A DNA stretch of 64,000 nt from Alteripontixanthobacter maritimus (GCF_003340475.1 NZ_QBKA01000002.1:1063501-1127500); one strand, 5' to 3'. Shown: positions 53,116 through 63,019, numbered from the stretch's first letter. Notes: generated by a model from the letters alone, not told the origin. A program made the numbers and translations.

Positions 53116-54468
53116 ATGCGCAAACTCATCCTGCTCGCCGCCTGCCTTTCCGTACCGGCCTTGGGGCATAGCGTTCCTCCACCAGCGCCGGAAGAGGCCG
53201 TTTCGGCAGATCGCCTCCGGGCCGATGTGGAAAAACTGGTGTCCTTCGGCACCCGCCACACACTTTCGTCGCAGACCGATCCGACGCGCGGAATCGGCGC
53301 GGCGGTCGATTGGGGTGCCGACACGTTTCGAGCCATCTCGATCGATTGCGGCGGCTGCCTGACAGTCGTCCTGCCGGAGCGTATGGTGGAAGGCCGCCGT
53401 ATCCCCACGCCCACACGCCTGCGCAATGCGGTTGCCATTCAACGCGGGACCGAGCGACCGAACGAGGTGGTGATCATACAGGGACACATCGACAGCCGCG
53501 CCACCGATGCGTTTGACGCGGTCAGCGATGCGCCCGGCGCGAATGACGATGCCTCCGGCACTGCCTTGACGATCGAAGCCGCGCGGGTGCTCTCGAAAAA
53601 CAGTTACCCAACCACCATCGTATATGCACTGCTTTCAGGTGAGGAACAGGGTCTGTATGGCGGGCGGTTGTTGGCCGATTACGCCGAGGAACAGGGGTGG
53701 ACTGTAAAGGCGGTGCTGAACAACGACGTCGTCGGCAATAGCTGCGGCTCTGACGGATATTGCGATGCGGAGCATGTGCGTGTCTTTTCCGAAGGACCGC
53801 GCGCCGATCTGACCGACGACATTCGCGCTGACCAGCGCCGCAGCGGCGGCGAGAACGACAGTCCCAGTCGCAACCTGTCTCGTTGGCTCGACACGCTGGC
53901 CAGCGAAGACCCCGCCGGCCTCGACGTGCGCCAGATCTGGCGGGTCGACCGGATGGGCCGCGGCGGCGACCAGATACCTTTCGTTGAAAAAGGGTACCCC
54001 GCCATCCGGTTTTCCGTTGCGGTGGAAGACTATGAACATCAGCACCAGGATCTGCGCGTGGAAGACGGCGTGACATATGGCGACACGGTGGACGAGATGG
54101 ACTTCGGCTACCTTGCCAAGGTCACGCAACTGAACGTGCGTGCCGCATCGCGTCTGGCATCGGCCCCCATGCCGCCCGCGCCCACTGCGCAAGCCGCCGT
54201 TCGGACCTTTACCGAACTGGAGTGGGAACCAGTGCACGGCGCGCTCGACTATACCATCTGGAAACGTCGCACCGATCAGCCGTATTGGGAAGCCGAGCCG
54301 GTCATCGAAAACGTGGTTGCCACGTCCGCCAAGCTGGAGGGCGTTCGCGGTGACGACTGGTTCTTCGGCGTGAGCGCGCGGGGCGAAACCTTCGTATCCA
54401 GTCCCATCGCCAGCGCGGTTCCGGCTGGCGCGTTTGCGCCCGTAACGCAGCCCGCCAACCCGAAGTAA
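53116..54468 (+). CDS. M28 family zinc aminopeptidase, exported
   Basis: A 450-residue M28 peptidase. The start ATG 53116 gives a signal peptide (MRKLILLAACLSVPALG); an upstream ATG at 53089 is possible. Zinc ligands and catalytic residues: HIDSRATD (H, D), APGANDDASGTAL (D), SGEEQGLYG (catalytic E and ligand E), LNNDVVGN (D) and EHQHQDLR (H) near the domain's end. The last 90 residues after HQDLR resemble a beta-rich fibronectin-like module with TEPELEWEP-type strands. Function is likely periplasmic peptide degradation. Confidence 0.9.
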   Translation: MRKLILLAACLSVPALGHSVPPPAPEEAVSADRLRADVEKLVSFGTRHTLSSQTDPTRGIGAAVDWGADTFRAISIDCGGCLTVVLPERMVEGRRIPTPTRLRNAVAIQRGTERPNEVVIIQGHIDSRATDAFDAVSDAPGANDDASGTALTIEAARVLSKNSYPTTIVYALLSGEEQGLYGGRLLADYAEEQGWTVKAVLNNDVVGNSCGSDGYCDAEHVRVFSEGPRADLTDDIRADQRRSGGENDSPSRNLSRWLDTLASEDPAGLDVRQIWRVDRMGRGGDQIPFVEKGYPAIRFSVAVEDYEHQHQDLRVEDGVTYGDTVDEMDFGYLAKVTQLNVRAASRLASAPMPPAPTAQAAVRTFTELEWEPVHGALDYTIWKRRTDQPYWEAEPVIENVVATSAKLEGVRGDDWFFGVSARGETFVSSPIASAVPAGAFAPVTQPANPK

Positions 54469-54526
54469 TCGCGCCCGACTGCTCAACCATTGCGCCGGGG
54501 CACGCTTGCGCCCACATTGGGGCGGA

Positions 54527-56854
54527 ATGAAAAAACAACCAAAATACGGCCTGCCAACACCTGCGCAGGTCCTCGAATTCCTGCAAACCTCTACCGGCCA
54601 GACCGGAAAGCGCGAAATCGCGAAGGCTTTCGGCCTCAAGGGACAGGAAAAAATCGCACTCAAGAAACTGCTGAAGGACATGGCCGAAGAAGGCCTGATC
54701 GACGGCCGCAAGACTGCGTTCCACAAAATGGGCGGCGTACCCAAAGTCTCCGTTTTAAAAGTCGTCGAGATTGAAGATGGCGAGGCGATTGCCGTACCAG
54801 AAAGTTGGCAACCCGATGATGGGACTGCCCCGCCGCGTCTGCGCCTGATCGAACGCAAGAAAGGCGGTGCGGTGCGTGTGGGCCACCGCGTGCTCGCCCG
54901 GACCGAGCAGGTGGGGAAGGGGTGGCAAGCCCATGTGATGAAGGTTTTGCCGGAGCGAACCGAGGGGCTGATGGGCGTCGTCGAAGTGGATGCCGGCGGC
55001 ACCGCCTGGCTCGCGCCGGTCGACAAGCGCGTGCGCCATTCGTCCGAGATCAAGGATCTTGGCGGAGCCGAAAAGGGTCAGCTGGTTCTCGCAGAACCAG
55101 CGGGGCGCTCACCCAAGGCCGGAGTGAATGTGATTGAGGTGCTAGGCGATCCGCTCGCCCCGAAAAGCTTCAGCCTGATCGCGATTGCGAAGCACGGTAT
55201 CCGGCATGTGTTTCCGGACGAAGTACTGGCCGAGGCCGAGATTGCAGCGAAGCTTCCGCTCAGCATCGAGGATCGCGAAGACCTCCGCCAATTGCCCATC
55301 GTCGCCATCGATCCTGCCGATGCGCGCGACCATGACGATGCCATCTGGGCCGAACCCGATGGCGAGGGCGGCTTCGATGCGCTGGTCGCGATTGCCGACG
55401 TCAGTTTCTATGTCCGCCCCGGTAGCGAAATCGACCGCGAGGCGCGCAAGCGCGGCAATTCCGTCTATTTTCCCGACCGCGTCGTGCCGATGCTACCCGA
55501 AGTTCTCAGCGCGGACGTATGCTCGCTGAAATCGGGCGAAGACCGTGCAGCCATGGCGTGCCACCTCAAGATCGACAAGGATGGCGAGATCACCGGCTGG
55601 CGTTTCACGCGAGCGATCGTCAGGATCGAGCAGGTCATCGCTTACGAGGATGCGCAGGCGGCCATCGACGCCGACACTGCGCCTGAATATCTGCGCAATC
55701 TGTGGCGTTGCTGGAAGCTTCTTTCCGAAGCGCGGTCCGCGCGCGAACCGCTTGATCTCGACCTACCGGAACGCCGCGTGATGCTGGACGACGAGGGCAA
55801 AATTACCGAAATCGCCGTACGTGAACGGCTGGATGCGCACCGCGTCGTCGAAGATTTCATGATCGCTGCCAATGTCGCCTCGGCCAAGGCGCTGGAAGCG
55901 AAAAACGCGCCGGTCGTTTACCGTATCCACGAAACGCCAAGCCGGGAAAAGCTATTAGCGCTTAAGGAATATCTGCAAACGCAGGGACGCAAGCTGGCAT
56001 TGGGTCAGGTCGTCACACCCGGCCTTTTCAACCGTTTCTTGAAGGATGTGGCGGACGAAAACGAGAAGGCACTGCTGATGGAGGCGGTGCTGCGCAGCCA
56101 GGCGCGGGCAGAGTACAATCCTGCAAATGTGGGGCATTTCGGCTTGGCGCTGGCGTCCTATTCGCACTTCACCTCGCCCATTCGGCGCTATGCCGATCTG
56201 CTCCTACACCGCAGCCTCGTCGATGCGTTCAAACTGGAACAGCCTGCTCCCAAAGCGAAGCTGCCTGCGGAATCGGGCCTGTCGGATCGTGACCGTGAGG
56301 ACCTGTCGAAGATTACCGACATCATCAGCCAGGCTGAACGGCGGGCGATGGAGGCGGAACGCGATACAGTGGATCGATATGTCGCGGCATGGCTTTCCGG
56401 CCGCGTCGGGGAAACGTTCGAAACGCGCATAACGGGCGTGCAGAGCTTCGGCTTCTTTGCCACCATACTGGGACTGGGCGGCGATGGTTTGGTGCCGGTT
56501 TCCACACTGGGCAACGACTATTTCAAATATGACGAAAAGGCTCAGGCCCTGGTCGGCGAACGGTCCGGCCAGAGCTACACCACTGGCGACCGACTGAAGC
56601 TGAGACTGGGCGAAGCCAATCCCCTGACCGGAGCAATGAAGTTCGAACCGCTGGATGCCGATGGCAACCCCATCGAACCACGTGGCCGCAAACCGGCACC
56701 AGGTCGCAGCGGATCGGGCAAGGCGCGCGGAGCCAAGGGTAAGCGGGACGGTTCGGGCGCAAAGCCTGCGCAGGGCAAGCGCGGACGGCCTTCCAACATC
56801 CGGCATCAGGGCCGCAAGAAAGGCGGGAAGGGCCCGTCCAAAAGCAAGCCCTGA
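54527..56854 (+). CDS. rnr: Ribonuclease R
   Basis: A 775-residue RNase II/R family 3'-to-5' exoribonuclease. The N-terminus has a winged-helix region (QVLEFLQTSTGQTGKREIAKAFG), then cold-shock-like parts, the RNB catalytic core with VAIDPADARDHDDAIW (acidic catalytic cluster), HFGLALASYSHFTSPIRRYADLLLHRSL, and a C-terminal S1 domain (VGETFETRITGVQSFGFFATI). The tail (about 90 residues) is rich in lysine, glycine and arginine (GKARGAKGKRDGSGAKPAQGKRG), as in other RNase R proteins that unwind structured RNA. Start 54527 is preceded by GGCGGA. Confidence 0.97.
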   Translation: MKKQPKYGLPTPAQVLEFLQTSTGQTGKREIAKAFGLKGQEKIALKKLLKDMAEEGLIDGRKTAFHKMGGVPKVSVLKVVEIEDGEAIAVPESWQPDDGTAPPRLRLIERKKGGAVRVGHRVLARTEQVGKGWQAHVMKVLPERTEGLMGVVEVDAGGTAWLAPVDKRVRHSSEIKDLGGAEKGQLVLAEPAGRSPKAGVNVIEVLGDPLAPKSFSLIAIAKHGIRHVFPDEVLAEAEIAAKLPLSIEDREDLRQLPIVAIDPADARDHDDAIWAEPDGEGGFDALVAIADVSFYVRPGSEIDREARKRGNSVYFPDRVVPMLPEVLSADVCSLKSGEDRAAMACHLKIDKDGEITGWRFTRAIVRIEQVIAYEDAQAAIDADTAPEYLRNLWRCWKLLSEARSAREPLDLDLPERRVMLDDEGKITEIAVRERLDAHRVVEDFMIAANVASAKALEAKNAPVVYRIHETPSREKLLALKEYLQTQGRKLALGQVVTPGLFNRFLKDVADENEKALLMEAVLRSQARAEYNPANVGHFGLALASYSHFTSPIRRYADLLLHRSLVDAFKLEQPAPKAKLPAESGLSDRDREDLSKITDIISQAERRAMEAERDTVDRYVAAWLSGRVGETFETRITGVQSFGFFATILGLGGDGLVPVSTLGNDYFKYDEKAQALVGERSGQSYTTGDRLKLRLGEANPLTGAMKFEPLDADGNPIEPRGRKPAPGRSGSGKARGAKGKRDGSGAKPAQGKRGRPSNIRHQGRKKGGKGPSKSKP

Positions 56855-56894
56855 CAGGAAAGGCGGAACGGCGAACGCACGGCGCGCATTGGTC

Positions 56895-56914
56895 TGGAAA
56901 GGAGTTACTTTCCA
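56895..56914 (+). promoter_or_regulatory. Hairpin covering the Shine-Dalgarno of the peroxiredoxin-like gene
   Basis: TGGAAAG and CTTTCCA form a 7-bp perfect stem with loop GAGTTA, ending 2 nt before the ATG at 56917. The AAAGGAG ribosome-binding sequence is partly in the 5' arm and partly in the loop, so folding should reduce initiation. Confidence 0.5.
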
Positions 56915-56916
56915 AT

Positions 56917-57432
56917 ATGCTCAAGCCAAACCAAACCGTCCCGACACTGGAACTGCCGCTGACCATCGACGCGCGTTTCAGCCTTGCCGACCAGACGCCC
57001 CACACCTTCACGATGCTGGTGTTCTATCGCGGTAAGCACTGCCCCATCTGCAAGAAATATCTGACCGAAATTGGCAGCAAGCTTGGTGTAATAACCAAAC
57101 GCGGGATCAATCCGTTCGCGATCTCGATGGACAGCCCGGAACGGGCCGCCGTCAGTCACGAGGAATGGGAGACCGGCGATCTGCCGCTCGCGCACAGCCT
57201 GACTGAAGACACGGCTCGCGAATGGGGTTTGTATATCTCGTCGGGCCGCGAGGGGAGCGAAGAGCCGGACGTGTTTTCCGAACCTGCACTGTTCCTTATA
57301 CGCCCCGATGGCACTTTGTTTTTCGCCCAGACACAGAGCGCCCCGTTCACCCGGCCGTCGATCGACGATCTAATGGACGCGGTCGATTTTGTGGTCGAGA
57401 AAGATTATCCGGCGCGCGGCAACCTTACCTGA
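56917..57432 (+). CDS. AhpC/TSA-type peroxiredoxin-like protein
   Basis: A 171-residue thioredoxin-fold protein. The active region reads LVFYRGKHCPICKKYLTEI: the CPIC cysteine pair takes the place of the usual PVCT peroxidatic motif of peroxiredoxins, a pattern found in a Sphingomonadales/alphaproteobacterial group. FAISMDSPERA and PALFLIRPDGTLFFAQ are typical of redoxin domains. No signal peptide. A 7-bp hairpin covers the ribosome-binding site. It is convergent with uspA. Confidence 0.85.
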   Translation: MLKPNQTVPTLELPLTIDARFSLADQTPHTFTMLVFYRGKHCPICKKYLTEIGSKLGVITKRGINPFAISMDSPERAAVSHEEWETGDLPLAHSLTEDTAREWGLYISSGREGSEEPDVFSEPALFLIRPDGTLFFAQTQSAPFTRPSIDDLMDAVDFVVEKDYPARGNLT

Positions 57433-57441
57433 TGTGACAGC

Positions 57442-57894
57442 TTAGGCGAGGCGGTCGATCTGCTCGACCGCCATGCTGCCCGGTACGATATAGACGGGGC
57501 AGGCAAGCGCGCCGGCGTGGGCGCTGAAATGCGACACCAGCGGCCCGGGCGGGCCTTCGGCTGCTGCGCCCAGCACCAGCGCTGCAATGTCTGGATTGTC
57601 GGCGATGTAATCCTTGATGACGGCCTGCCCCTCGCCTGTCCGTACGGCAATGGTAGGCATCCGGCCGCTTTCGGTGAATAGATTACCTGCCGCGCTGGTT
57701 GCCAGAACCTCAGCCCGGTCGCGTGCTTCTTCTTCGATCGTTGCCTGGATGGTGCCGAATGCATTGAAGTTTTCGCGCGGGACGAGCGCAAGGATATGCA
57801 ACCGTCCGCCGGTGTTGGCGACCCGGCGCGAGGCGAACCGCAGCGCCTTTCGCGCTTCCTCCGTCTCGTCCATAATTACCAGGTAAACGCGCAT
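57442..57894 (-). CDS. Universal stress protein family (UspA-like)
   Basis: A 150-residue UspA-fold protein: YLVIMDETEEARKALRFASRRVANTGGRLHILALV at the N-terminus, and LVLGAAAEGPPGPLVSHFSAHAGALACPVYIVPG at the C-terminus, where the family's ATP-binding G2xG9GS motif would lie; here it is altered (GAAAEGPPGPLVS), so ATP binding is uncertain. ATG 57894 is taken over GTG 57897. Stop is 9 bp from the convergent peroxiredoxin gene. Confidence 0.85.
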   Translation of the reverse strand: MRVYLVIMDETEEARKALRFASRRVANTGGRLHILALVPRENFNAFGTIQATIEEEARDRAEVLATSAAGNLFTESGRMPTIAVRTGEGQAVIKDYIADNPDIAALVLGAAAEGPPGPLVSHFSAHAGALACPVYIVPGSMAVEQIDRLA

Positions 57895-58085
57895 CACAAT
57901 CTCCCACCAGACGCTCGCGGCGCAGGCCTGACTATCGTTTGAAAACGTATGCGTTGCAAGCTGGCCGCGTTCTCCGGCGATTTCCGTAGCGTTCAGCCTT
58001 GCCCGTCAGTTGCAAATTGTCCATCAGAGCAAGGCTGGCCGTATCGCGGTCACGGTACCGACCAGAAGGGGCCTTGCCAGAAGCC

Positions 58086-59429
58086 ATGCCGATCCAGATT
58101 CGAATGCCCGCATTGTCCCCCACGATGGAGGAGGGCACGCTTGCCAAATGGCTGCTGAAAGAAGGCGACGCAGTTGCCTCGGGCGATATCATGGCGGAAA
58201 TCGAGACCGACAAGGCGACCATGGAATTCGAGGCGGTGGACGAAGGCACCATCGCGCAGATCGTGATTGCGGAAGGCACGGAAAACGTGAAAGTCGGCGA
58301 TGTGATCGCAATTCTGGCCGAGGACGGCGAAAGCGCCAAGGACGTGGCGGCTGCCGGCACGGGTGATGGAGAGGATGTAGCTGAAGTTAAGCCCGCTGCT
58401 GCTACCGCCGATGAAGCGTCCAGCAGCGATGAAGCAGTGCCCGCTAAAGCTGCTTCGCGCTCCTCGCAATCCGCGACGGAGCAAGCAGACGCGAAACCGT
58501 CCGCTGCGCAGAAATCTACCAGCGACCGCATCATTGCGTCGCCGCTGGCCAAACGCATTGCAGAGCAGAAGGGCATCGACCTCGCCTCCGTCACCGGTTC
58601 AGGCCCGAACGGGCGTATTGTAAAAGCCGATGTGGATGGCGCGAAAGCCGGTGCTGCGCCTGCCCAGACGGCGCCGTCCGATGCCACGATGCCTGCACCG
58701 AAAGTGCCCGTCAAAACTCCTGCCGAAAGCGAGTTCGGCGCGCCATACGAAGCGCAGAAGCTCAACAATGTGCGCAAGGTTATCGCGCGTCGCCTGACCG
58801 AGGCGAAGCAGACCGTGCCGCATATCTATCTAACCGTGGACGTCCAGCTGGATGCGCTGCTCAAGCTTCGCAGCGAGCTCAATGCTACGCTGGAAGCGGA
58901 CGGGATCAAGCTGTCGGTCAACGATCTGCTGATCAAGGCGCTGGGCCGCGCGCTGGCCCGCGTTCCGCAATGCAACGTCAGCTTCCAGGGCGACGAACTG
59001 CACCAGTACTCGCGGCAGGACGTGTCAGTCGCCGTGGCCGCGCCGTCTGGGCTGATAACACCGATCATCGTAGATGCCGGCCGCAAGGGCCTCGCCCAGA
59101 TCAGCACCGAGATGAAGGAACTGGCGGACAAGGCACGCGAGGGCAAATTGCAGCCGCACGAATATCAGGGCGGCACCGCCAGCCTGTCCAACCTCGGCAT
59201 GTTCGGTACCAAGCAGTTCGACGCGGTCATCAACCCTCCGCAGGGCATGATCCTGGCCGTGGGCGCTGGCGAGAAACGCCCGCATGTGATCGACGGCGCG
59301 CTCGGCATCGCTACTGTAATGAGCGCCACCGGCAGCTTCGACCACCGCGCCATCGACGGCGCGGACGGCGCCCAGCTGATGAGCGCGTTCAAGGAATTGT
59401 GCGAAGCGCCGATGGGGCTGGTGGTCTAA
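58086..59429 (+). CDS. aceF: Pyruvate dehydrogenase complex E2, dihydrolipoamide acetyltransferase
   Basis: A 447-residue E2 core of the pyruvate dehydrogenase complex. The single lipoyl domain (1-75) has the lipoylated lysine K43 in [13 protein letters not shown]. An Ala/Ser-rich linker (about 85-155) precedes the E1/E3-binding domain ([24 protein letters not shown]). The catalytic domain ends with [13 protein letters not shown], containing the active histidine and DG motif. ATG 58086 begins directly at the lipoyl domain. Its stop overlaps the thioesterase start (TAATG). E1 and upstream genes lie outside the window. Confidence 0.96.
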   Translation: MPIQIRMPALSPTMEEGTLAKWLLKEGDAVASGDIMAEIETDKATMEFEAVDEGTIAQIVIAEGTENVKVGDVIAILAEDGESAKDVAAAGTGDGEDVAEVKPAAATADEASSSDEAVPAKAASRSSQSATEQADAKPSAAQKSTSDRIIASPLAKRIAEQKGIDLASVTGSGPNGRIVKADVDGAKAGAAPAQTAPSDATMPAPKVPVKTPAESEFGAPYEAQKLNNVRKVIARRLTEAKQTVPHIYLTVDVQLDALLKLRSELNATLEADGIKLSVNDLLIKALGRALARVPQCNVSFQGDELHQYSRQDVSVAVAAPSGLITPIIVDAGRKGLAQISTEMKELADKAREGKLQPHEYQGGTASLSNLGMFGTKQFDAVINPPQGMILAVGAGEKRPHVIDGALGIATVMSATGSFDHRAIDGADGAQLMSAFKELCEAPMGLVV

Positions 59430-59854
59430 TGACCGATCGCATTCCTTTCATCCGCACCACCGCCATGCCGGCCGATACCAACCCCTATGGCGGGGTGTTT
59501 GGTGGCTGGCTGATGGCGCAGATGGCGCTTGCCGCGGGGTCGCTGGCGAGCCGTGAGGGGCAGGGGAAGGCGGTGGTTGTTTCTGCCACCGACTTTGCAT
59601 TTCCGGGCGCGATGGCGGTTGGTGACGAGCTTAGCGTCTATTGTGACATTACGGCGACCGGGAACACCTCGCTCACCATCGCGGCGGAGGCCATTGCGCG
59701 CGAACGGAACGGCGATGCGACCACACTGGTCGCAAGCGGAACTTTCAAGTTCGTGCTGCTCGATGATGAGAACCGTCCGCGCGGTGTCCGTTTGCCGAAT
59801 GAAGCGGCGCTGGAAGTGCCACCGACCATTCTGAAATCCGGCAATGACGCATGA
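59429..59854 (+). CDS. Acyl-CoA thioesterase, YciA-like hotdog protein
   Basis: A 141-residue single-hotdog thioesterase. Starts TDRIPFIRTTAMPADTNPYGGVFGGWLMAQMALAAGSLA, matching the YciA/BFIT group signature (NxxGxxFGGWLM), and ends with FKFVLLDDENRPRGVRLP. It probably hydrolyses acyl-CoA in the cytoplasm. The TAATG overlap couples it to aceF; acyl-CoA thioesterase between aceF and lpdA is common in Sphingomonadales, though its link to the complex is unclear. Confidence 0.9.
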   Translation: MTDRIPFIRTTAMPADTNPYGGVFGGWLMAQMALAAGSLASREGQGKAVVVSATDFAFPGAMAVGDELSVYCDITATGNTSLTIAAEAIARERNGDATTLVASGTFKFVLLDDENRPRGVRLPNEAALEVPPTILKSGNDA

Positions 59855-60071
59855 GTTGGCCTGGCTGCACAAGAGCATCGCTTGGACGATTACCTGTTCT
59901 ACAGCGCAGCAAACTTGGCAGGTGTTGCGTATGACCGATAAACCGTGTCATTTCGCCGCGCCCGAACGGGCCTTCAAGCGGGTCGACCGGGCACGCTGAA
60001 CCCAAGCCAAAAGATGACGCAATGGGCGTATGCCGACTGTCACTCTCCTACAGACAAAACAGAGAATTCCG

Positions 60072-61484
60072 ATGGCCGAAACCAATTATGACGTGATTGT
60101 GCTGGGCAGCGGACCGGGCGGCTATGTGGCCGCGATCCGGTGTGCCCAACTAGGTTTGAAAACAGCGATTGTGGAGCGGGAGAAGCTGGGCGGCATCTGC
60201 CTCAATTGGGGCTGCATCCCGACCAAGGCGCTGCTGCGCTCTGCCGAGGTGTTGCACTATATGCAGAACGCCAAGGATTACGGCCTGACGGCCACCGGAA
60301 TCGAGGCCGATCTGGATGCGGTGGTGAAGCGTAGCCGGGGCGTGGCCAGCCAGCTCAACCAGGGCGTTACGCATCTAATGAAGAAGAACAAAATTGCGGT
60401 GCATATGGGGGAGGGGACGCTGACCTCCGCCACCACGCTGGACGTGAAGGGCGAAAAGGGCACGGAGACACTGTCCGCCAAACACGTCATCGTCGCCACG
60501 GGTGCGCGGGCGCGGGACTTGCCCTTCGCTCCAGCGGACGGGAAGCGCGTCTGGACCTACCGCCATGCCATGACGCCGACCGAAATGCCGACGAAGCTGC
60601 TTGTCATCGGCAGCGGTGCCATCGGGATCGAATTCGCCAGTTTCTACAATGATATGGGCGCGAATGTGACCGTGGTCGAAATGCTCGACCGGATCGTACC
60701 GGTAGAGGATGCGGACGTATCCACCTTCCTTACAAAATCGCTGACCAAACAGGGTATCACCATTCGCACTGCGACCAGCGTGGAGGATCTGGAAGTCGGC
60801 GCGAACGGCGTAACCGCCAGCATCAAGGGGCAGGACGGTAAGGTCGAGAAGGCCGATTTCAGTCACGTCATCGTCGCCATTGGCATCGTGCCGAACACCG
60901 AAAACATAGGCTTGGATAAACTTACCGAAATGGAGCGCGGCTTTATCCAGATCGACGACTATGGCCGCACTGGAACCAAGGGCTTGTGGGCTATCGGAGA
61001 TTGCGTGCCCGGCCCATGGCTGGCGCACAAGGCCAGCCATGAAGGCGTGACCGCGGCAGAAGCCATCGCGCAGGAACTGGGCAACACAGACGTTCATCCG
61101 CACCCGCTCGACCGCAACAACATTCCCGGCTGCACCTATTGCCATCCGCAGGTCGCCAGCGTCGGCCTAACGGAGGCAAAGGCGACGGAGGCGGGGCATA
61201 AGGTGCGCGTCGGCAACTTCCCTTTCATCGGCAATGGCAAGGCTATCGCGCTGGGCGAGGCGGAAGGCTTCATCAAGACCGTGTTCGATGCCGGCACCGG
61301 CGAGTTGCTCGGCGCGCATATGGTGGGGGCTGAGGTTACCGAGCTGATCCAGGGCTATACCGTGGGCAAACAGCTGGAAACCACCGAGGCGGAACTGATG
61401 CAAACCATATTCCCGCACCCGACACTGTCGGAAATGATGCATGAGAGCGTGCTCGATGCCTACGACCGGACGCTGCATATGTAA
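60072..61484 (+). CDS. lpdA: Dihydrolipoyl dehydrogenase
   Basis: A 470-residue flavoprotein disulfide reductase (E3) re-oxidising lipoyl groups of 2-oxoacid dehydrogenase complexes. FAD motif LGSGPGGYVAAIRCAQLG, redox-active C43 and C48 in GGICLNWGCIP, NAD motif VIGSGAIGIEFASFYNDMGANVTVVE, and the C-terminal HPTLSEMMHE with the catalytic His-Glu pair. ATG 60072 begins directly before the FAD motif. Proximity to aceF indicates it serves the pyruvate dehydrogenase complex. Confidence 0.98.
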   Translation: MAETNYDVIVLGSGPGGYVAAIRCAQLGLKTAIVEREKLGGICLNWGCIPTKALLRSAEVLHYMQNAKDYGLTATGIEADLDAVVKRSRGVASQLNQGVTHLMKKNKIAVHMGEGTLTSATTLDVKGEKGTETLSAKHVIVATGARARDLPFAPADGKRVWTYRHAMTPTEMPTKLLVIGSGAIGIEFASFYNDMGANVTVVEMLDRIVPVEDADVSTFLTKSLTKQGITIRTATSVEDLEVGANGVTASIKGQDGKVEKADFSHVIVAIGIVPNTENIGLDKLTEMERGFIQIDDYGRTGTKGLWAIGDCVPGPWLAHKASHEGVTAAEAIAQELGNTDVHPHPLDRNNIPGCTYCHPQVASVGLTEAKATEAGHKVRVGNFPFIGNGKAIALGEAEGFIKTVFDAGTGELLGAHMVGAEVTELIQGYTVGKQLETTEAELMQTIFPHPTLSEMMHESVLDAYDRTLHM

Positions 61485-61485
61485 G

Positions 61486-61506
61486 CCCGTCCGCCGGAAC
61501 GGGTTT
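61486..61506 (+). terminator. Weak terminator-like hairpin after lpdA
   Basis: CCCGT and ACGGG form a short stem around an 8-nt loop followed by TTT. Stem length is marginal. Confidence 0.35.
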
Positions 61507-61543
61507 GCTGCGCCGCACGTTATATGCGGCAAGGAGAACCGCG

Positions 61544-61741
61544 ATGGAATATGAAATGACGGACGAGCCGCAGCGCAGCGAAGGCGAACCGGAAGCGCCC
61601 GACTATGAGGATACGAGCGAAACCACCGAAGAGCATCGCGCGCTGATGAACCAATCCTCGGTCAAGCCGAGCCAGTATCCCAAATCCGAACTGGCGGCGC
61701 AGTCTCTCGTTCAGAAAAACAAGCTCAAGCAGCCGAAATAA
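61544..61741 (+). CDS. Small acidic hypothetical protein
   Basis: A 65-residue hydrophilic protein with many glutamates and threonines (MEYEMTDEPQRSEGEPEAPDYEDTSETTEEH) and a basic C-terminus (NKLKQPK). No family recognised, no signal or membrane segment. It is supported by AAGGAG before the start at 61544 (an ATG at 61556 is also possible) and its position between lpdA and the convergent DUF819 gene. Confidence 0.65.
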   Translation: MEYEMTDEPQRSEGEPEAPDYEDTSETTEEHRALMNQSSVKPSQYPKSELAAQSLVQKNKLKQPK

Positions 61742-61748
61742 TTTGGGT

Positions 61749-62963
61749 CTACCCTACGGCGCGCATCATCTCCGCACACAGGATCGCGCCGTAGGTCCCC
61801 AACGCATAGCCCAGCACCGCAAGCAAAACGCCGACCGGCGCAAGGGCCGGGTGGAATGCAGCAGCGACCACAGGAGCGGACGCTGCTCCGCCCACATTGG
61901 CCTTGCTACCGACTGCAACGAAGAAAAACGGCGCGCGGATTATCTTCGCCACGACCAGCAGCAGAATAACGTGGAACAGCATCCAAACGAGGCCAATAGC
62001 CATGAACGCTGGTGCATCGCCCAGCATCAGGATGTTCATCTTGGTTCCGATTACGGCCACCAGCAGGAAAATGAACACGGTTCCGAACTTCGAGGCACCA
62101 ACCCCCTCCAACTGACGCGCCGGCGTGAAGCTGGCGATCAGTCCAAGGGTAGTCGCGAAGACCACGACCCAGAAGAAGGTGCTGGCCATGACGCTGTCTT
62201 CACCATTCACAGACGCAAAATATGCACCAAGTGGCTGCGACAGAAGATGGCAGATTCCGACCACTGCAAACGCCACGCCAAGCAGCAGGACGAGATCGTT
62301 GGCTGTCGGGGTGCGCTCGACCGAACTGCTGAAATTCGCCATCTTGACCTTCAATCGCTCGATGGCGGAACTGTCCGCACCCAGCCACGCATCGACCTTC
62401 TCGCTCGCGCCCGCGCCATAAAGCAGGAACGCCATCCAGATATTCGCCACGATAATGTCCACTGCGATTAGCGCGGAGTAACGGGTCTGGTCGTATTGGT
62501 AAACTTCCAACATGGCAGTCTGGTTGGCGCCTCCGCCGATCCAGCTACCCGCCAGCGTTGCCAGTCCGCGCCAGGCAGCCTGATCACCGGTACCAAGGAC
62601 GGACGGATCGAACTGCGCCACGATCCACAGCGCTAATGGACCGCCCAGAACAATACCGATGGTGGCGGTAAAAAACATGATCAACGCTTTGCTGCCAAGG
62701 CCAATGACACCCTTCAAATCGATACTCAATGTCATCAGGAACAGCGCGGCAGGCAGGAAATAATCCTTGGCGATGGTCCACAAGTTGGATTCGGTTACAT
62801 CGATCAGCCCGAATGTCGTCATCAGCGATGGCAGCAAGTAAGCGACAAGAATGATGGGGACGAAGGTGTAGAATTTCTGCCAGCCCGGACGGCCGCGGGT
62901 GAAGAACACGAATGCCAGAACGGTCGCCAGCAGGCCGAAGATTATGCGATCGTCGGTGATCAT
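61749..62963 (-). CDS. DUF819 family integral membrane protein
   Basis: A 404-residue membrane protein of the DUF819 (YjcL-like) family, with about eleven hydrophobic segments. Family sequences include LFLMTLSIDLKGVIGLGSKALIMFFTATIGIVLGGPLAL, LAGSWIGGGANQTAMLEVY, MAFLLYGAGA and GSKANVGGAASAPVVAAAF. The pseudo-symmetric helices with GGGANQ and GGAASAP glycine-rich segments resemble transporters of the CPA/NhaA-like architecture, but the substrate is unknown. The start is ATG 62963; the longer frame runs through tRNA-Ser. It follows the tRNA by 57 bp on the same strand. Confidence 0.9.
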   Translation of the reverse strand: MITDDRIIFGLLATVLAFVFFTRGRPGWQKFYTFVPIILVAYLLPSLMTTFGLIDVTESNLWTIAKDYFLPAALFLMTLSIDLKGVIGLGSKALIMFFTATIGIVLGGPLALWIVAQFDPSVLGTGDQAAWRGLATLAGSWIGGGANQTAMLEVYQYDQTRYSALIAVDIIVANIWMAFLLYGAGASEKVDAWLGADSSAIERLKVKMANFSSSVERTPTANDLVLLLGVAFAVVGICHLLSQPLGAYFASVNGEDSVMASTFFWVVVFATTLGLIASFTPARQLEGVGASKFGTVFIFLLVAVIGTKMNILMLGDAPAFMAIGLVWMLFHVILLLVVAKIIRAPFFFVAVGSKANVGGAASAPVVAAAFHPALAPVGVLLAVLGYALGTYGAILCAEMMRAVG

Positions 62964-63019
62964 CTTGGCGCCCCTCCCAAGGCGATTTTTTATTTCCCCA
63001 CCCCCTGAAGTGGATTTTA

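Noticed and set aside
59844-59999. 51-codon plus-strand ORF between thioesterase and lpdA (MTHELAWLHK)
   Set aside because: No ribosome-binding site, no recognisable protein features, and it overlaps the end of the thioesterase gene.
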